A stretch of DNA of 64,000 bases from Chromatiales bacterium (GCA_024234935.1 JACKNI010000001.1:186001-250000); one strand, 5' to 3'. Counted from the stretch's first letter, positions 43,981-53,262 are shown. Notes: generated by a model from the letters alone, not told the origin. A program made the numbers and translations.

Positions 43981-45132
43981 ATGGCATGGAATGAACCCGG
44001 CAACGGCAAGAATCCCTGGGACCGCGGGCAAGGCCAGGGTCCGCCGGATCTGGACAAGATCATCAAGGCCTGGCAGCAGCGGCTGCTTGCACTGCTGCGT
44101 GGCGGGCGTGGTTCCCGCGGTTCATCCGTCGGCCAGTCGGGTGGCCAGCCGGGTGGACCGGCAATTTTCGCACTGCTCGGACTGATTGTTGCAGTCTGGT
44201 TGGCGACGGGCTTTTACCGGGTCGATGATGCTGAAAGGGGGGTAGTGACCCGTTTCGGCAAGTATTCCGAGACGACCCTGCCCGGCCTGCGCTGGCACAT
44301 GCCCTGGCCCGTTGAACGGGTCGAGCGCGTCAATACCAACGAGATCGTGCCCTTCAAGCAGCAGACCCGCATGCTGACAGCAGACGAGAATATCGTGGTC
44401 GTTGATCTCGTCGTGCAGTATCGCAAGGCTGATCCGGTCAAGTATCTCTTCAATGTGCGCGATCCTGAGGCGACGCTTCAGGACATCAGCGAAAGTGCAA
44501 TCCGCGAGGTTATCGGCAAGAACAAGATGGATTTTGTGCTCCTCGAAGGACGTACCGAGATCGCTGTCCTTACGGAAAAGCTTGTTCAGCAGACACTCGA
44601 CGAGTACCAGACAGGCATGCTGGTTACCAAGGTGAATCTGCAGGATGCCAATTTCCCGAGTCAGGTGGAGGCAGCCGTGCAGGATGCCATCAAGGCACGG
44701 GAGGACCGTGAACGTCTGTCCTTTGAAGCGCAGGCCTATGCCAACGATGTCATTCCGCGGGCGCGTGGTGAAGCGGTCCGACGGCAGCAGGACGCCGAGG
44801 GCTATCGGGCGCGGGTGGTTGCTGATGCGCAGGGTGAAGCGGCACGCTTTGAGCTGCTTCTCACCGAATACAAGAAGGCGCCGGAAGTGACACGTCGACG
44901 GCTTTATCTTGAAGCGATGGAAGAGATTTACGGTGCTTCGAACAAGATTCTTGTGGATTCCGACAGCGGCAACAACCTGCTCTATTTGCCTGTCGACAAG
45001 ATCCTCGAGCAGCGGCGCAGCAACACGGTGACGCCGGCACCACGCGATTCTGCACCGGCAACGGTGCCAGCAGCCCCCGCAGCGGGCACGTCGCGTGACC
45101 GTACAGATCTCCGCACCCGGGGGACGCGCTGA
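43981..45132 (+). CDS. hflK: FtsH regulator HflK
   Basis: 383 residues. A Gly-rich cytoplasmic N-terminus, one membrane helix (about 62-80, AIFALLGLIVAVWLATGFY), and the SPFH/prohibitin domain: GVVTRFGKYSETTLPGLRWH. A coiled coil follows. With HflC it forms a periplasmic-facing ring that restricts the FtsH protease. It overlaps hflC by one base. Confidence 0.95.
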   Translation: MAWNEPGNGKNPWDRGQGQGPPDLDKIIKAWQQRLLALLRGGRGSRGSSVGQSGGQPGGPAIFALLGLIVAVWLATGFYRVDDAERGVVTRFGKYSETTLPGLRWHMPWPVERVERVNTNEIVPFKQQTRMLTADENIVVVDLVVQYRKADPVKYLFNVRDPEATLQDISESAIREVIGKNKMDFVLLEGRTEIAVLTEKLVQQTLDEYQTGMLVTKVNLQDANFPSQVEAAVQDAIKAREDRERLSFEAQAYANDVIPRARGEAVRRQQDAEGYRARVVADAQGEAARFELLLTEYKKAPEVTRRRLYLEAMEEIYGASNKILVDSDSGNNLLYLPVDKILEQRRSNTVTPAPRDSAPATVPAAPAAGTSRDRTDLRTRGTR

Positions 45133-46001
45133 TGAATACACGGACGCTTTTGCCGGCGGTTATCGTGGCTCTTCTGGCCATAGCCAGCCTGTCGGTTTAT
45201 ACGGTCGATGAGCGTGAACTGGCGATCAAGTTCCGGCTCGGCAAGATCATCGAGACGGATATCGGTCCCGGGCTGCATTTCAAGATGCCGTTCATCAACA
45301 ATGTGCTGAAGTATCCGCACCAGATCCTGACCCTGACCAATCCGCAGGAACTGTTCCTGACCCAGGAGAAGAAGAACCTGCTGGTCGATTTCTTCATCAA
45401 GTGGCGGATTGTCGACGTTGGCGAGTATTACCGCGCAACAGGTGGCGACGAATCGCTGGCGGCGCAGCGCATGCTGGAAATCGTCAAGGATGGTATCCGC
45501 GGCGAATTTGCCAAGCGTACGGTCCCGCAGGTGGTGACGGCAGAGCGTCGCGAACTGCTGGACGAGATGCTGACGAAGGCGCGCGAGAACGCCCTGCAGC
45601 TTGGTATCCAGGTCATCGATGTACGCGTCAAACGCACGGAGTTCCCGGAGCAGGTCAGTGATTCTGTTTTCGACCGGATGCGGCAGGAGCGTGCCCGCAC
45701 GGCATCAGAACTGCGCGCACAGGGTGCCGAGAATGCCGAGCAGATCCGGGCAGAGGCAGATCGCCAGCGCACGGTAACGCTGGCCGAAGCCTACCGGGAC
45801 GCCGAGAAAGTACGTGGTGCCGGTGATGCCGAAGCCGCGGCGATCTATGCGGATGCGTACCGCAAGGACCCGGACTTCTTTGCCTTTACGCGCAGTATCC
45901 AGGCCTATCGCCGCTCGCTGGGCAAGGAGAACGACCTGCTGTTGCTCGACAGCAAGGACGATTTCTTCCGTTATATGCAGAAGGCCGACGGCGGGCGTTA
46001 A
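45132..46001 (+). CDS. hflC: FtsH regulator HflC
   Basis: 289 residues. An N-terminal helix (LLPAVIVALLAIASLSVYTV) is followed by the SPFH domain (LAIKFRLGKIIETDIGPGLH) and a long Ala/Glu-rich coiled coil (RARTASELRAQGAENAEQIR). It ends in FFRYMQKADG. It is the partner of HflK. purA follows after 14 bases, with no DUF2065 gene between them, unlike many gammaproteobacteria. Confidence 0.95.
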   Translation: MNTRTLLPAVIVALLAIASLSVYTVDERELAIKFRLGKIIETDIGPGLHFKMPFINNVLKYPHQILTLTNPQELFLTQEKKNLLVDFFIKWRIVDVGEYYRATGGDESLAAQRMLEIVKDGIRGEFAKRTVPQVVTAERRELLDEMLTKARENALQLGIQVIDVRVKRTEFPEQVSDSVFDRMRQERARTASELRAQGAENAEQIRAEADRQRTVTLAEAYRDAEKVRGAGDAEAAAIYADAYRKDPDFFAFTRSIQAYRRSLGKENDLLLLDSKDDFFRYMQKADGGR

Positions 46002-46015
46002 CCGGGGCAATCGCG

Positions 46016-47308
46016 GTGGGCAAGTGTGTCATCGTCATCGGCACCCAGTGGGGTGACGAGGGCAAGGGAAAGATTGTCGATCTGTTGACCGGGCAGGCGC
46101 AGGCCGTCGTGCGGTTTCAGGGCGGCCACAACGCCGGTCATACCCTGATCATCGGTGGCGAGAAGACCGTTCTGCATCTGATTCCGTCAGGGATACTCCG
46201 CCCCGGAGTGACCTGCGTCATCGGCAATGGAGTTGTGGTCCATCTGCCGTCATTGCTGAAAGAGATCGATGCGCTTGAAACGCGCGGTATCTCGGTCGCG
46301 GACCGCCTGAAGATCAGTCCTGCCTGCCCGCTGATACTGCCCAGCCATATTGCGCTCGACCAGGCCCGTGAGCAGGCCCGTGGGCTGCGTGCGATCGGTA
46401 CTACAGGACGCGGAATCGGCCCCACCTATGAGGACAAGGCGGGGCGTCGTTCACTGCGCATGGCTGATCTGTTCGATGAGCGGCGCTTTTCCGAGCAACT
46501 CGCCGAAGTCATGGAGTTGCACAACTTCATGTTGAAGAACTACTACCACGCTGAACCGGTAAGCGTGGAGGTGACGCTGGCACAATGGCTGGCGATGGCT
46601 GAACGGGTGAAGCCGCTGGTGTTCGATACCGTCGCCTATCTTGACGAACTGCGCCGCAGTGGCGCCCGCCTCATGTTTGAAGGTGCGCAGGGCGCGCTGC
46701 TCGATATCGATCATGGCACTTATCCCTACGTAACATCCTCGAATACTGCGGCAGGTTGTGCTGCAAGTGGTTCGGGTCTGGGTCCGGCCAATTTCGACTA
46801 TGTGCTCGGTGTGGTAAAGGCCTACGCTACCCGGGTAGGCGGTGGCCCGTTTCCCACGGAACTCTTCGATGAAACCGGCGAGCGGCTGGCGCGCATCGGC
46901 GTGGAATTCGGTTCGACGACCGGCAGGCCGCGGCGTTGCGGCTGGTTCGATGCGGTAACGGTCCGTCGTGCCGTGATCAACAGCAGCATCACGGGTCTGT
47001 GTGTGACCAAGCTCGATGTGCTGGATGGCTTGCCGTCCGTCAAGGTGTGTACGGGTTACCGGCTGGATGGCCAGGTGCATGCGCATCCGCCGCTGCTCGT
47101 GGACCGTTATGCTGACGTCGAGCCGGTCTATGAGGAATTTCCGGGCTGGTCCGAATCGACGCTGGGTGCACGCAGCCTTGGCCAGCTGCCTGCGGCAGCA
47201 CAGAACTACCTGCGGCGCCTTGAATCCATTGTAGGTGTTCCGGTCGATATGGTTTCGACTGGCGCTGACCGTGATCACAACATCATCCTTCGCCACCCCT
47301 TTGACTGA
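46016..47308 (+). CDS. purA: Adenylosuccinate synthetase
   Basis: 430 residues. It makes adenylosuccinate from IMP, Asp and GTP. Seen: VIGTQWGDEGKGKIVDLL at the start, FQGGHNAGHTLIIGG, the catalytic GTTGRGIGPTYEDKAGRR, and the FEGAQGALLDIDHGTYPYVT signature. The start is GTG at 46016. Last enzyme gene of the long run from nnrD. Confidence 0.97.
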   Translation: MGKCVIVIGTQWGDEGKGKIVDLLTGQAQAVVRFQGGHNAGHTLIIGGEKTVLHLIPSGILRPGVTCVIGNGVVVHLPSLLKEIDALETRGISVADRLKISPACPLILPSHIALDQAREQARGLRAIGTTGRGIGPTYEDKAGRRSLRMADLFDERRFSEQLAEVMELHNFMLKNYYHAEPVSVEVTLAQWLAMAERVKPLVFDTVAYLDELRRSGARLMFEGAQGALLDIDHGTYPYVTSSNTAAGCAASGSGLGPANFDYVLGVVKAYATRVGGGPFPTELFDETGERLARIGVEFGSTTGRPRRCGWFDAVTVRRAVINSSITGLCVTKLDVLDGLPSVKVCTGYRLDGQVHAHPPLLVDRYADVEPVYEEFPGWSESTLGARSLGQLPAAAQNYLRRLESIVGVPVDMVSTGADRDHNIILRHPFD

Positions 47309-47321
47309 AGAGGTCTGATAC

Positions 47322-48227
47322 ATGCCCTGGCCCCGCATCAGCCTTCCGGCGTTTCTGGTTGCGGGGCGAAGGGGTTCCTGCTGGAAGGTGCCTGCGCTTG
47401 CGCTGTTGCTTAGCCTGGTACTCACCGCTTGCGTGACGCGAGTCGCCTACGGCCAGCTCGACTGGCTGACGCGATGGTATGTCAACAGCTACTTTGACCT
47501 GAATGACAGTCAGGAGCAGCTGGTCCGCGAGATCATCGGACGCAATCTGGCCTGGCACCGGGCTGTCCAGCTGCCGCTCTACGCTGAACACATTCGCGAT
47601 CTGCGCGCCGGACTTGGCGGTCCGGTGAGCGCGGAGTTCATCGCCCAACAGTACGAGATCACGCTGGTGCTCTGGGATCAGAGCCTCAGGCACATTGCAC
47701 CTGATATTGCGCGCCTGCTGTTGACGCTGAGTGACGAGCAGCTCAGCGGCTTCTATGCCGAGCTTGAAGAGCGGAATGCTGAACTCAGAGAGGAATACTC
47801 GGGACAGGATCCGGAGTCCAGGCGCAAGAAACAGGATCGCAGTATCATCCGCGCCTTCCGCTGGTTCAGTGGACCTCTGAGCCGGGATCAGGAGGCCGTG
47901 GTCAGATCCCATAGCGCAGAAATGCACGACCTCACGGAGCAGTGGCTTGGTCGGCGCGTAGCCTGGCAAACTGCATTGCGCGAGCTGCTGGAAAACCGGG
48001 TTGGGAATGCCGGTTTCGAGACCCGGCTCAGGGCGCTGCTTCTCGATCCGAACCAGTTCGACAGTCCGGAGTATCGACGGCTCGTGGCGGCCAACAGGGC
48101 AATAGTCTTTGCCATGGTTGCGGATGTACTGTCGTCCGGCAGCCCGAAACAGCGCAGGCATCTGGATGATCGCCTGTCCGGCCTCGCGGCAGATTTTGAT
48201 CAGCTTGCCGGTGCCCCTGCCAGGTAG
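47322..48227 (+). CDS. DUF6279-type lipoprotein
   Basis: 301 residues. A signal segment (ALALLLSLVLTACVTRVAYG) ends in the lipobox LTAC, so it is an outer- or inner-membrane lipoprotein. The body is helical: WLTRWYVNSYFDLNDSQEQL and a later RSIIRAFRWFSGPLSRDQEA. The pattern fits DUF6279 (from memory of the family). Function unknown. It is 13 bases after purA and likely co-transcribed. Confidence 0.8.
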   Translation: MPWPRISLPAFLVAGRRGSCWKVPALALLLSLVLTACVTRVAYGQLDWLTRWYVNSYFDLNDSQEQLVREIIGRNLAWHRAVQLPLYAEHIRDLRAGLGGPVSAEFIAQQYEITLVLWDQSLRHIAPDIARLLLTLSDEQLSGFYAELEERNAELREEYSGQDPESRRKKQDRSIIRAFRWFSGPLSRDQEAVVRSHSAEMHDLTEQWLGRRVAWQTALRELLENRVGNAGFETRLRALLLDPNQFDSPEYRRLVAANRAIVFAMVADVLSSGSPKQRRHLDDRLSGLAADFDQLAGAPAR

Positions 48228-48265
48228 CACCGATGGTGGACGATGCCGGCAGGGGGTATGGAAGC

Positions 48266-48352
48266 TGGTGCCCAGGAGAGGACTTGAACCTCCACTACCT
48301 TGCGATAACTAGCACCTGAAGCTAGCGCGTCTACCAATTCCGCCACCTGGGC
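48266..48352 (-). tRNA. tRNA-Leu (anticodon CAG)
   Basis: 87 nt on the minus strand with a class II long variable arm. Acceptor stem GCCCAGG/CCTGGGC, D-arm with GGTAGAC, anticodon loop TTCAGGT giving CAG, a variable arm (TGCTAG side then TTATCGCAAGGTA), T-loop TTCAAGTC, and an encoded CCA. It decodes CUG, the main Leu codon in this GC-rich genome. Confidence 0.96.
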
Positions 48353-48380
48353 TTCGGTGGGCAGGCTGAAAGAGTGCGGC

Positions 48381-48409
48381 AATTTAAAGGCAGCCTGTAT
48401 GCTTGTCAA
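48381..48409 (-). promoter_or_regulatory. tRNA-Leu promoter
   Basis: On the minus strand, TTGACA (48409-48404) and TAAATT (48386-48381) are separated by exactly 17 bases. The start would be about 22 bases upstream of the tRNA 5' end. The -35 lies just before the divergent rnr gene and overlaps the furthest possible rnr start (TTG at 48403), which supports a later rnr start. Confidence 0.85.
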
Positions 48410-48438
48410 ACTTACATGTAACGGACCGGCAATCTCAG

Positions 48439-50676
48439 GTGAAGAAAAAGCGCAATAAGGGTTCCCGGGCAGCACGGCCAGACGTGCCTGCTCGAAGTTA
48501 TCGTCATCCGGTGCCGGGGCCGAATGAGCTGCTTGCGCTCCTGCGTCAGAAGGGTGTGCCGATGACGCTTGATGCGCTGGCTGCCGCGTTGGGTAAACAG
48601 GACAAACGTGAGTTGCAGGGCCTCCGACGCCGGCTCGATGAACTCAAGTCCAGCGGCCAGGTGCTCGTAAACCGTGCCGGCGAGTATTGCCTCAGTGAAA
48701 AGCTCGACCTCGTGACTGGCACAGTCAGCGCGCATCGCGATGGTTTCGGTTTTCTCATTCCGGACAACGGATCAGTGGATGTCTACCTGTCCGAGGCGGA
48801 AATGCGCTCACTGCTGGACGGTGACCGGGTCGTCGTGCGGGTAACCTCGCAAGGCCGCGGAGGTCGATGCAGCGGGACGGTTGTCGAGATACTTGCCCGC
48901 GCGCGTACCAGTGTGGTTGGCCGCTATCAGCGCGAGCACGGTATCGGCTGGGTGATCGGTTCGGGCCGTTCGGCTCATCACTTCATCGTACCTGACCGCT
49001 ATCGTTCCGGCGCCCAGCCTGGCCAGATCGTCAAGCTGGAGATCATGGAATATCCGGCACCCAGTCGCGAGGCCCAGGGGAAGATCGTCCGTGTTCTCGG
49101 AGAGCCGACCGAACCGCGCGTGCTGACCGAAGCGGCAATCGAGATGTTCAATGTACCGTCGGTATGGCCGGCAGCGGTCACGAAGGCCGCTGCACAGTTC
49201 GGTGCAGAAGTGGGCCCGAACGAGAGCGCGGGCCGCACTGACCTGCGCAAGCTGCCGCTGGTGACCATCGACGGTGAGGATGCCCGCGACTTTGACGATG
49301 CTGTCTATGCTGAGCCGGCGGGAGAGGGCTGGCGGCTGATCGTGGCAATAGCGGATGTGTCGCACTACATCCGCAAGTCCGATCCCATCGATGTCGAGGC
49401 GCGCCGCCGTGGAACCTCGGTATATTTTCCCGACCGGGTCGTGCCCATGTTGCCGGAAGCGCTCTCCAACGAGCTCTGCTCGCTGAAGCCGCAGGTAGAT
49501 CGCCTGTGCATGGTCTGCGAGATGCAGATCGACAGGCGTGGTGGCGTGACCGGCGCGAAGTTTTACCGGGCAGTCATGCACTCTCACGCGAGACTGACCT
49601 ATAACCAGGTCGATGCGATGCATCGGGGTGCGGATCCTGCGGCGTATGCGCACATCCGGCGACTGGGTCCGGTGATCGAAAATCTGTACGGCGTCTACAA
49701 GGTTCTTGCCAGTGCACGAACCCGGCGCGGTGCGCTGGATCTGGATCTGCCCGAAGTCAGGATCGAACTGGATGAATCGGGCGCGATTTCCGGAGTGGCG
49801 TCGCGACTGCGTAACGATGCGCATCGCCTGATCGAGGAATGCATGATCGCGGCGAATGTCGAGGCCGCGCGTTACCTGGGGCGCCACCGGATTGCGACCT
49901 TGTACCGTGTACACAATGGTCCGGAAGGCGACAAGCTGGAGGAGTTGAGACTGCTGTTCCAGAGTCTGGGAGTGCCGATGCCCGATACGGCGCGGACTCG
50001 TCCGCGCGAGATCAATCGCGGTCTGCAGGCACTCCGTGACCGGCCGGATTTTCCGATGCTGGCGACCGCGGTATTGCGCAGCATGACGCAGGCGGTCTAT
50101 CAGCCCGTGAACAGCGGCCATTTCGGTCTGGCGCTGACTGCGTATGCCCATTTCACTTCGCCAATCCGTCGCTACCCGGACCTGCTCGTGCATCGGGCCA
50201 TCGGTCACCTGATCGATGGCGGCAAGCCGGGTGCGTTCAGCTATGACGGTCCCGCGATGGAGCAGCTGGGCAAGAACACCTCGATGCAGGAGCGGCGTGC
50301 CGATGAGGCTACGCGGTATGTCGATGCACGCTGCAAATGCCTGTTCATGCAGCATCGTGTCGGTGAGGTGCTCGATGGCGTGGTTACCGGCGTCACCCAC
50401 TTCGGCCTGTTCGTGATGCTGCGCGAGCTTTTCGTCGACGGGCTGATCCACGTGTCGAATCTGCCAAATGATTATTACCATCTGGAGCCTGGCGGGCTGG
50501 GGCTGAAGGGCGAAAGAACCGGTCGCCTGTTCCTGCTTGGTGAGGACCTGCGTGTACGGGTAGCACGCGTCGATCCTGAGGAAGCGAAGATCGATCTTGC
50601 CCTGGAATCGCAACCGGCAGCCGCCGCGCAGAGTGCGCCGCGCAAGCCGCCCCGAGCAGGCAAGCAACGGCGCTGA
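48439..50676 (+). CDS. rnr: Ribonuclease R
   Basis: 745 residues: basic N-terminus, helix-turn-helix-like domain (ELLALLRQKG ... TLDALAAALG), cold-shock domains (TGTVSAHRDGFGFLIPD), the RNB catalytic domain with DGEDARDFDDAVYAE (metal Asp residues), RYPDLLVHRAIGHLI, and the S1 domain (VLDGVVTGVTHFGLFVML). It degrades structured RNA 3' to 5'. The GTG at 48439 (MKKKRNKGS) is chosen; TTG at 48403 would overlap the tRNA promoter. Followed by rlmB. Confidence 0.94.
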   Translation: MKKKRNKGSRAARPDVPARSYRHPVPGPNELLALLRQKGVPMTLDALAAALGKQDKRELQGLRRRLDELKSSGQVLVNRAGEYCLSEKLDLVTGTVSAHRDGFGFLIPDNGSVDVYLSEAEMRSLLDGDRVVVRVTSQGRGGRCSGTVVEILARARTSVVGRYQREHGIGWVIGSGRSAHHFIVPDRYRSGAQPGQIVKLEIMEYPAPSREAQGKIVRVLGEPTEPRVLTEAAIEMFNVPSVWPAAVTKAAAQFGAEVGPNESAGRTDLRKLPLVTIDGEDARDFDDAVYAEPAGEGWRLIVAIADVSHYIRKSDPIDVEARRRGTSVYFPDRVVPMLPEALSNELCSLKPQVDRLCMVCEMQIDRRGGVTGAKFYRAVMHSHARLTYNQVDAMHRGADPAAYAHIRRLGPVIENLYGVYKVLASARTRRGALDLDLPEVRIELDESGAISGVASRLRNDAHRLIEECMIAANVEAARYLGRHRIATLYRVHNGPEGDKLEELRLLFQSLGVPMPDTARTRPREINRGLQALRDRPDFPMLATAVLRSMTQAVYQPVNSGHFGLALTAYAHFTSPIRRYPDLLVHRAIGHLIDGGKPGAFSYDGPAMEQLGKNTSMQERRADEATRYVDARCKCLFMQHRVGEVLDGVVTGVTHFGLFVMLRELFVDGLIHVSNLPNDYYHLEPGGLGLKGERTGRLFLLGEDLRVRVARVDPEEAKIDLALESQPAAAAQSAPRKPPRAGKQRR

Positions 50677-50709
50677 GAACTGGCCACGGACGGGACGGAT
50701 TGACGAGAA

Positions 50710-51474
50710 ATGGCGCCGAGGATTCTTTATGGCATTCATGCAGTCCGGCAGGTATTGCTGACCCGTCCGGATTCGGTTGAATGCGTTTACCTCCAGGCTG
50801 ATCTCGGCGCTGAGCGCCACGCACGGCTGGTCGAGGTTTTGCCCAGGGCAAGCCGCGTGCTGCCGGTGTCGGCCGAAGAGCTGGAGCGCCTGACGGGTAC
50901 TGTCAAACATCAGGGCGTTGCGGCGCGCGCCACCGAATCCGGTCCCTTGTCGGAATCGGCAGCCCGGGAACTGCTCGCGGCGATTGAACGCCCGCTCGTG
51001 CTGGTGCTGGACGGGGTTCAGGATCCGCGGAACTTCGGTGCCTGCCTGCGGGCGGCAGACGGGGCCGGTACGGACCTTGTAGTCGTCGCGCGCAACCGGA
51101 ACGTTGACCTGACCCCGGTGGTCAGCAAGGTCGCGGCAGGTGCGGCTGAAAGCCAGGCCATCGCCCAGGTTGGCAATCTGGTCCGCTTCCTCGAGAGCAT
51201 CAAGGAGCAGGGAATCTGGGTCGTGGGCGCCGATGCCGCGGCGGGTGAGTCGCTCTATGACGTGGACCTGGCCACCACAGGCACCGCGCTGGTGCTGGGT
51301 GGGGAGGGGGAAGGCATGCGCCGCCTGACCCGCGAAACCTGCGATCACCTGGTCAGCCTGCCGATGCAGGGTGCGGTCAGCAGCCTGAATGTAGCGGTGG
51401 CGGCGGGCATTTGCCTCTATGAATGCGTCCGTCAGCGCGCTGCGCGGTTGCCGGGAGCCGGTCAGCTCCGGTAG
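50710..51474 (+). CDS. rlmB: 23S rRNA (guanosine-2'-O-)-methyltransferase RlmB
   Basis: 254 residues, a SpoU/TrmH enzyme with a knotted fold. N-terminal RILYGIHAVRQVLLTRPD, then motif 1 VLDGVQDPRNFGACLRAADG, motif 2 ALVLGGEGEGMRRLTRETC and motif 3 LPMQGAVSSLNVAVAAGI. It methylates G2251 of the P loop. Position after rnr and before rpsF is canonical. Confidence 0.96.
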   Translation: MAPRILYGIHAVRQVLLTRPDSVECVYLQADLGAERHARLVEVLPRASRVLPVSAEELERLTGTVKHQGVAARATESGPLSESAARELLAAIERPLVLVLDGVQDPRNFGACLRAADGAGTDLVVVARNRNVDLTPVVSKVAAGAAESQAIAQVGNLVRFLESIKEQGIWVVGADAAAGESLYDVDLATTGTALVLGGEGEGMRRLTRETCDHLVSLPMQGAVSSLNVAVAAGICLYECVRQRAARLPGAGQLR

Positions 51475-51538
51475 GATGCGCCACCCGGACAATGGCTGCC
51501 GCACGACAGTGTCGCGTCGGCTGCGCTGACCGGTCCTT

Positions 51539-51561
51539 GCCACACCACATGGATGGGTGGC
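51539..51561 (+). promoter_or_regulatory. Small hairpin in the rpsF leader
   Basis: GCCAC (51539-51543) pairs with GTGGC (51557-51561), with two further CC/GG pairs across a one-base bulge and an 8-base loop, 21 bases before the rpsF start. Many bacteria regulate rpsF-rpsR with a leader structure bound by bS6:bS18. Whether this is that motif is unproven. Confidence 0.3.
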
Positions 51562-51582
51562 TGTAATCCACGAGGAGATAAC

Positions 51583-52017
51583 ATGCGTCACTACGAAATA
51601 GTCGTGCTCGTTCATCCCGACCAGAGCGAGCAGGTTCCTGCGATGCTCGAGCGCTATCGCACGATGATTGCCGCCGGTGGCGGTAACGTACACCGTGTCG
51701 AAGACTGGGGCCGGCGCCAGCTGGCACACTCGATACACAAGGTCCACAAGGCCCATTACCTGCTGATGAACATCGAGTGTGGCCAGGAGACACTGGCTGA
51801 GCTCGTCGGTGCCTTCCGTTTCAGTGACGCCGTGCTGCGACACCTGGTCATGCAACGTGATGAAGCCGTAACCGACCCCTCACCGCTGGTAAAGGCTGCC
51901 GACGAAACTGGCCGCCCGGCTGGCGATCGTGGCGATGATGCCGATACACGCGTACCCGCGGGCAATGCCGATGACGGCGATGACACGGACGGGGATCCGG
52001 CTGCGGATGCAGCCTGA
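51583..52017 (+). CDS. rpsF: Ribosomal protein bS6
   Basis: 144 residues. The core is MRHYEIVVLVHPDQSEQVPA, VHRVEDWGRRQLAHSIHKVH and AHYLLMNIECG, which binds 16S rRNA with bS18. A long acidic C-terminal tail (about 105-144, rich in Asp) resembles the region extended with Glu by RimK in E. coli but is Asp/Ala-rich. GAGGAG precedes the ATG. Confidence 0.96.
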   Translation: MRHYEIVVLVHPDQSEQVPAMLERYRTMIAAGGGNVHRVEDWGRRQLAHSIHKVHKAHYLLMNIECGQETLAELVGAFRFSDAVLRHLVMQRDEAVTDPSPLVKAADETGRPAGDRGDDADTRVPAGNADDGDDTDGDPAADAA

Positions 52018-52054
52018 GCGCCATCGGTATCTGGTTCGAATTGAGGACAGTTAA

Positions 52055-52279
52055 ATGAGCAAGTATTTTCGGCGTCGCAAGTTCTGCAAGTTCACGGCTG
52101 AGGGCGTCAAGGAGATCGACTACAAGGATCTCGAAACCCTGCGGGCCTATGTGACCGAGACCGGGAAAATCGTCCCGAGCCGCATTACCGGTACGAAGTC
52201 ACGTTATCAGCGCCAGCTGGCTACCGCTGTGAAGCGGGCCCGGTTCCTGGCCCTGCTGCCATACACAGACAAGCACTGA
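52055..52279 (+). CDS. rpsR: Ribosomal protein bS18
   Basis: 74 residues: KYFRRRKFCKFTAEGVKEID, YKDLETLRAYVTETGKIVPS, RITGTKSRYQRQLATAVKRA. It binds the 30S platform with bS6. Substrate of RimI in E. coli, where the N-terminal residue after Met removal is Ala; here it is Ser. Confidence 0.97.
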   Translation: MSKYFRRRKFCKFTAEGVKEIDYKDLETLRAYVTETGKIVPSRITGTKSRYQRQLATAVKRARFLALLPYTDKH

Positions 52280-52291
52280 TACCGATCCGCA

Positions 52292-52320
52292 GCACTGCTA
52301 CCGGGCGTCAGTAGCAGTGC
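52292..52320 (+). promoter_or_regulatory. Perfect 10-bp hairpin between rpsR and the membrane-protein gene
   Basis: GCACTGCTAC (52292-52301) and GTAGCAGTGC (52311-52320) are exact inverted repeats with a 9-base loop. There is no U-run, so it is not a standard terminator. The right arm covers a possible GTG start at 52317. It may stabilise rpsF-rpsR mRNA or lower translation of the next gene. Confidence 0.7.
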
Positions 52321-52331
52321 CGTATCCGGTG

Positions 52332-53216
52332 ATGACTCGTCTGGCCAACTGGTTGAGCAGCAATCGGCGGTCGCGCATTTTTCTGATCGCCGGCACACTG
52401 CTGCTACCGCTGGTCAATCTGTTCAGTGGGGCGGTAGTGGCCATGACCGCCGCAACGCTCGGCTGGCGCGTAGCCCTTACCGATTGCCTGGCAGGTGTCG
52501 GCATTCTCGTCGTGCTGCTCGCGCTCAGCGGTGGGCCCTGGGACTCGGCTGTAGTCGGTGCGCTGACAATGTGGGCCGGGGCGTTGCTGGGCGGACACTT
52601 GCTCGGCCGCACCGGTTCATTTGATCTGGCGGTGCAGCTGCTGGTGGCAGTTGCCGTAATCGCCGTATTCCTCGCCTGCCTGGTTCTGCCTGATGCGCGC
52701 AGCTACTGGTTGCCGGTACTGGAGCAGCTGATCCGCTCGGCCGGATTGCCGCAGAATGAAGGCTTGCCCGCCGACTGGCTGGGGCGCCTCGCCGCCCTGA
52801 TGTATGGCGTCATTGCAGCCAGCGTGCTGATGAGCGTACTGATTGCATTGCTGCTCGGTGGATCGCTGGCCGTCAGCGGGGATAGCGCGGGCTGGCGCAG
52901 GCAGGTGCTGCAATTGCGGCTGGGTCGGGCACTGACAGCCACAGTGCTGGCGGGACTCGCGGCAGTCGGCCTGGGATTGAAAGATGCGGGTACCGGCCTG
53001 TTGCTGGTATTGGCGACGGGGTTCGTGGCGCAGGGGCTGGCGGTCTTGCACTGGACGGCTGACCACTACCGCTGGCCACGGTTCTGGTCGGTGGTGCTAT
53101 ATGGCCCGCTGATGTTAAGTGCCTCACTGGCCGGGATGCTGCTGGTCGGGCTGATGACGGTTGGTATAGTTGACAACCTGATCAGTCTGCGCCGAAGCAG
53201 GACGAATGTGGTTTAA
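52332..53216 (+). CDS. Multi-pass membrane protein between rpsR and rplI (DUF2232-like)
   Basis: 294 residues from the ATG, about eight membrane helices (for example IFLIAGTLLLPLVNLFSG, LAVQLLVAVAVIAVFLACLV, YGVIAASVLMSVLIALLLGG). A similar membrane gene stands at this position in Pseudomonas and related bacteria. It resembles the DUF2232/YybS group (recalled pattern, low specificity). Function unknown. A GTG five codons upstream is open but lies inside a stable hairpin. Confidence 0.8.
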   Translation: MTRLANWLSSNRRSRIFLIAGTLLLPLVNLFSGAVVAMTAATLGWRVALTDCLAGVGILVVLLALSGGPWDSAVVGALTMWAGALLGGHLLGRTGSFDLAVQLLVAVAVIAVFLACLVLPDARSYWLPVLEQLIRSAGLPQNEGLPADWLGRLAALMYGVIAASVLMSVLIALLLGGSLAVSGDSAGWRRQVLQLRLGRALTATVLAGLAAVGLGLKDAGTGLLLVLATGFVAQGLAVLHWTADHYRWPRFWSVVLYGPLMLSASLAGMLLVGLMTVGIVDNLISLRRSRTNVV

Positions 53217-53262
53217 TACGCGCCCCTCGGCGCGACATGCGTAACGGATAGAGAGCGAAGCA

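Noticed and set aside
48808..51855. A 1015-codon open frame on the minus strand across rnr, rlmB and rpsF
   Set aside because: It is antisense to three well-supported genes and has no recognisable domain; a codon-bias shadow.
52292..52320. Rho-independent terminator after rpsR
   Set aside because: The stem is perfect but no run of T follows, and the next gene starts within or just after it.
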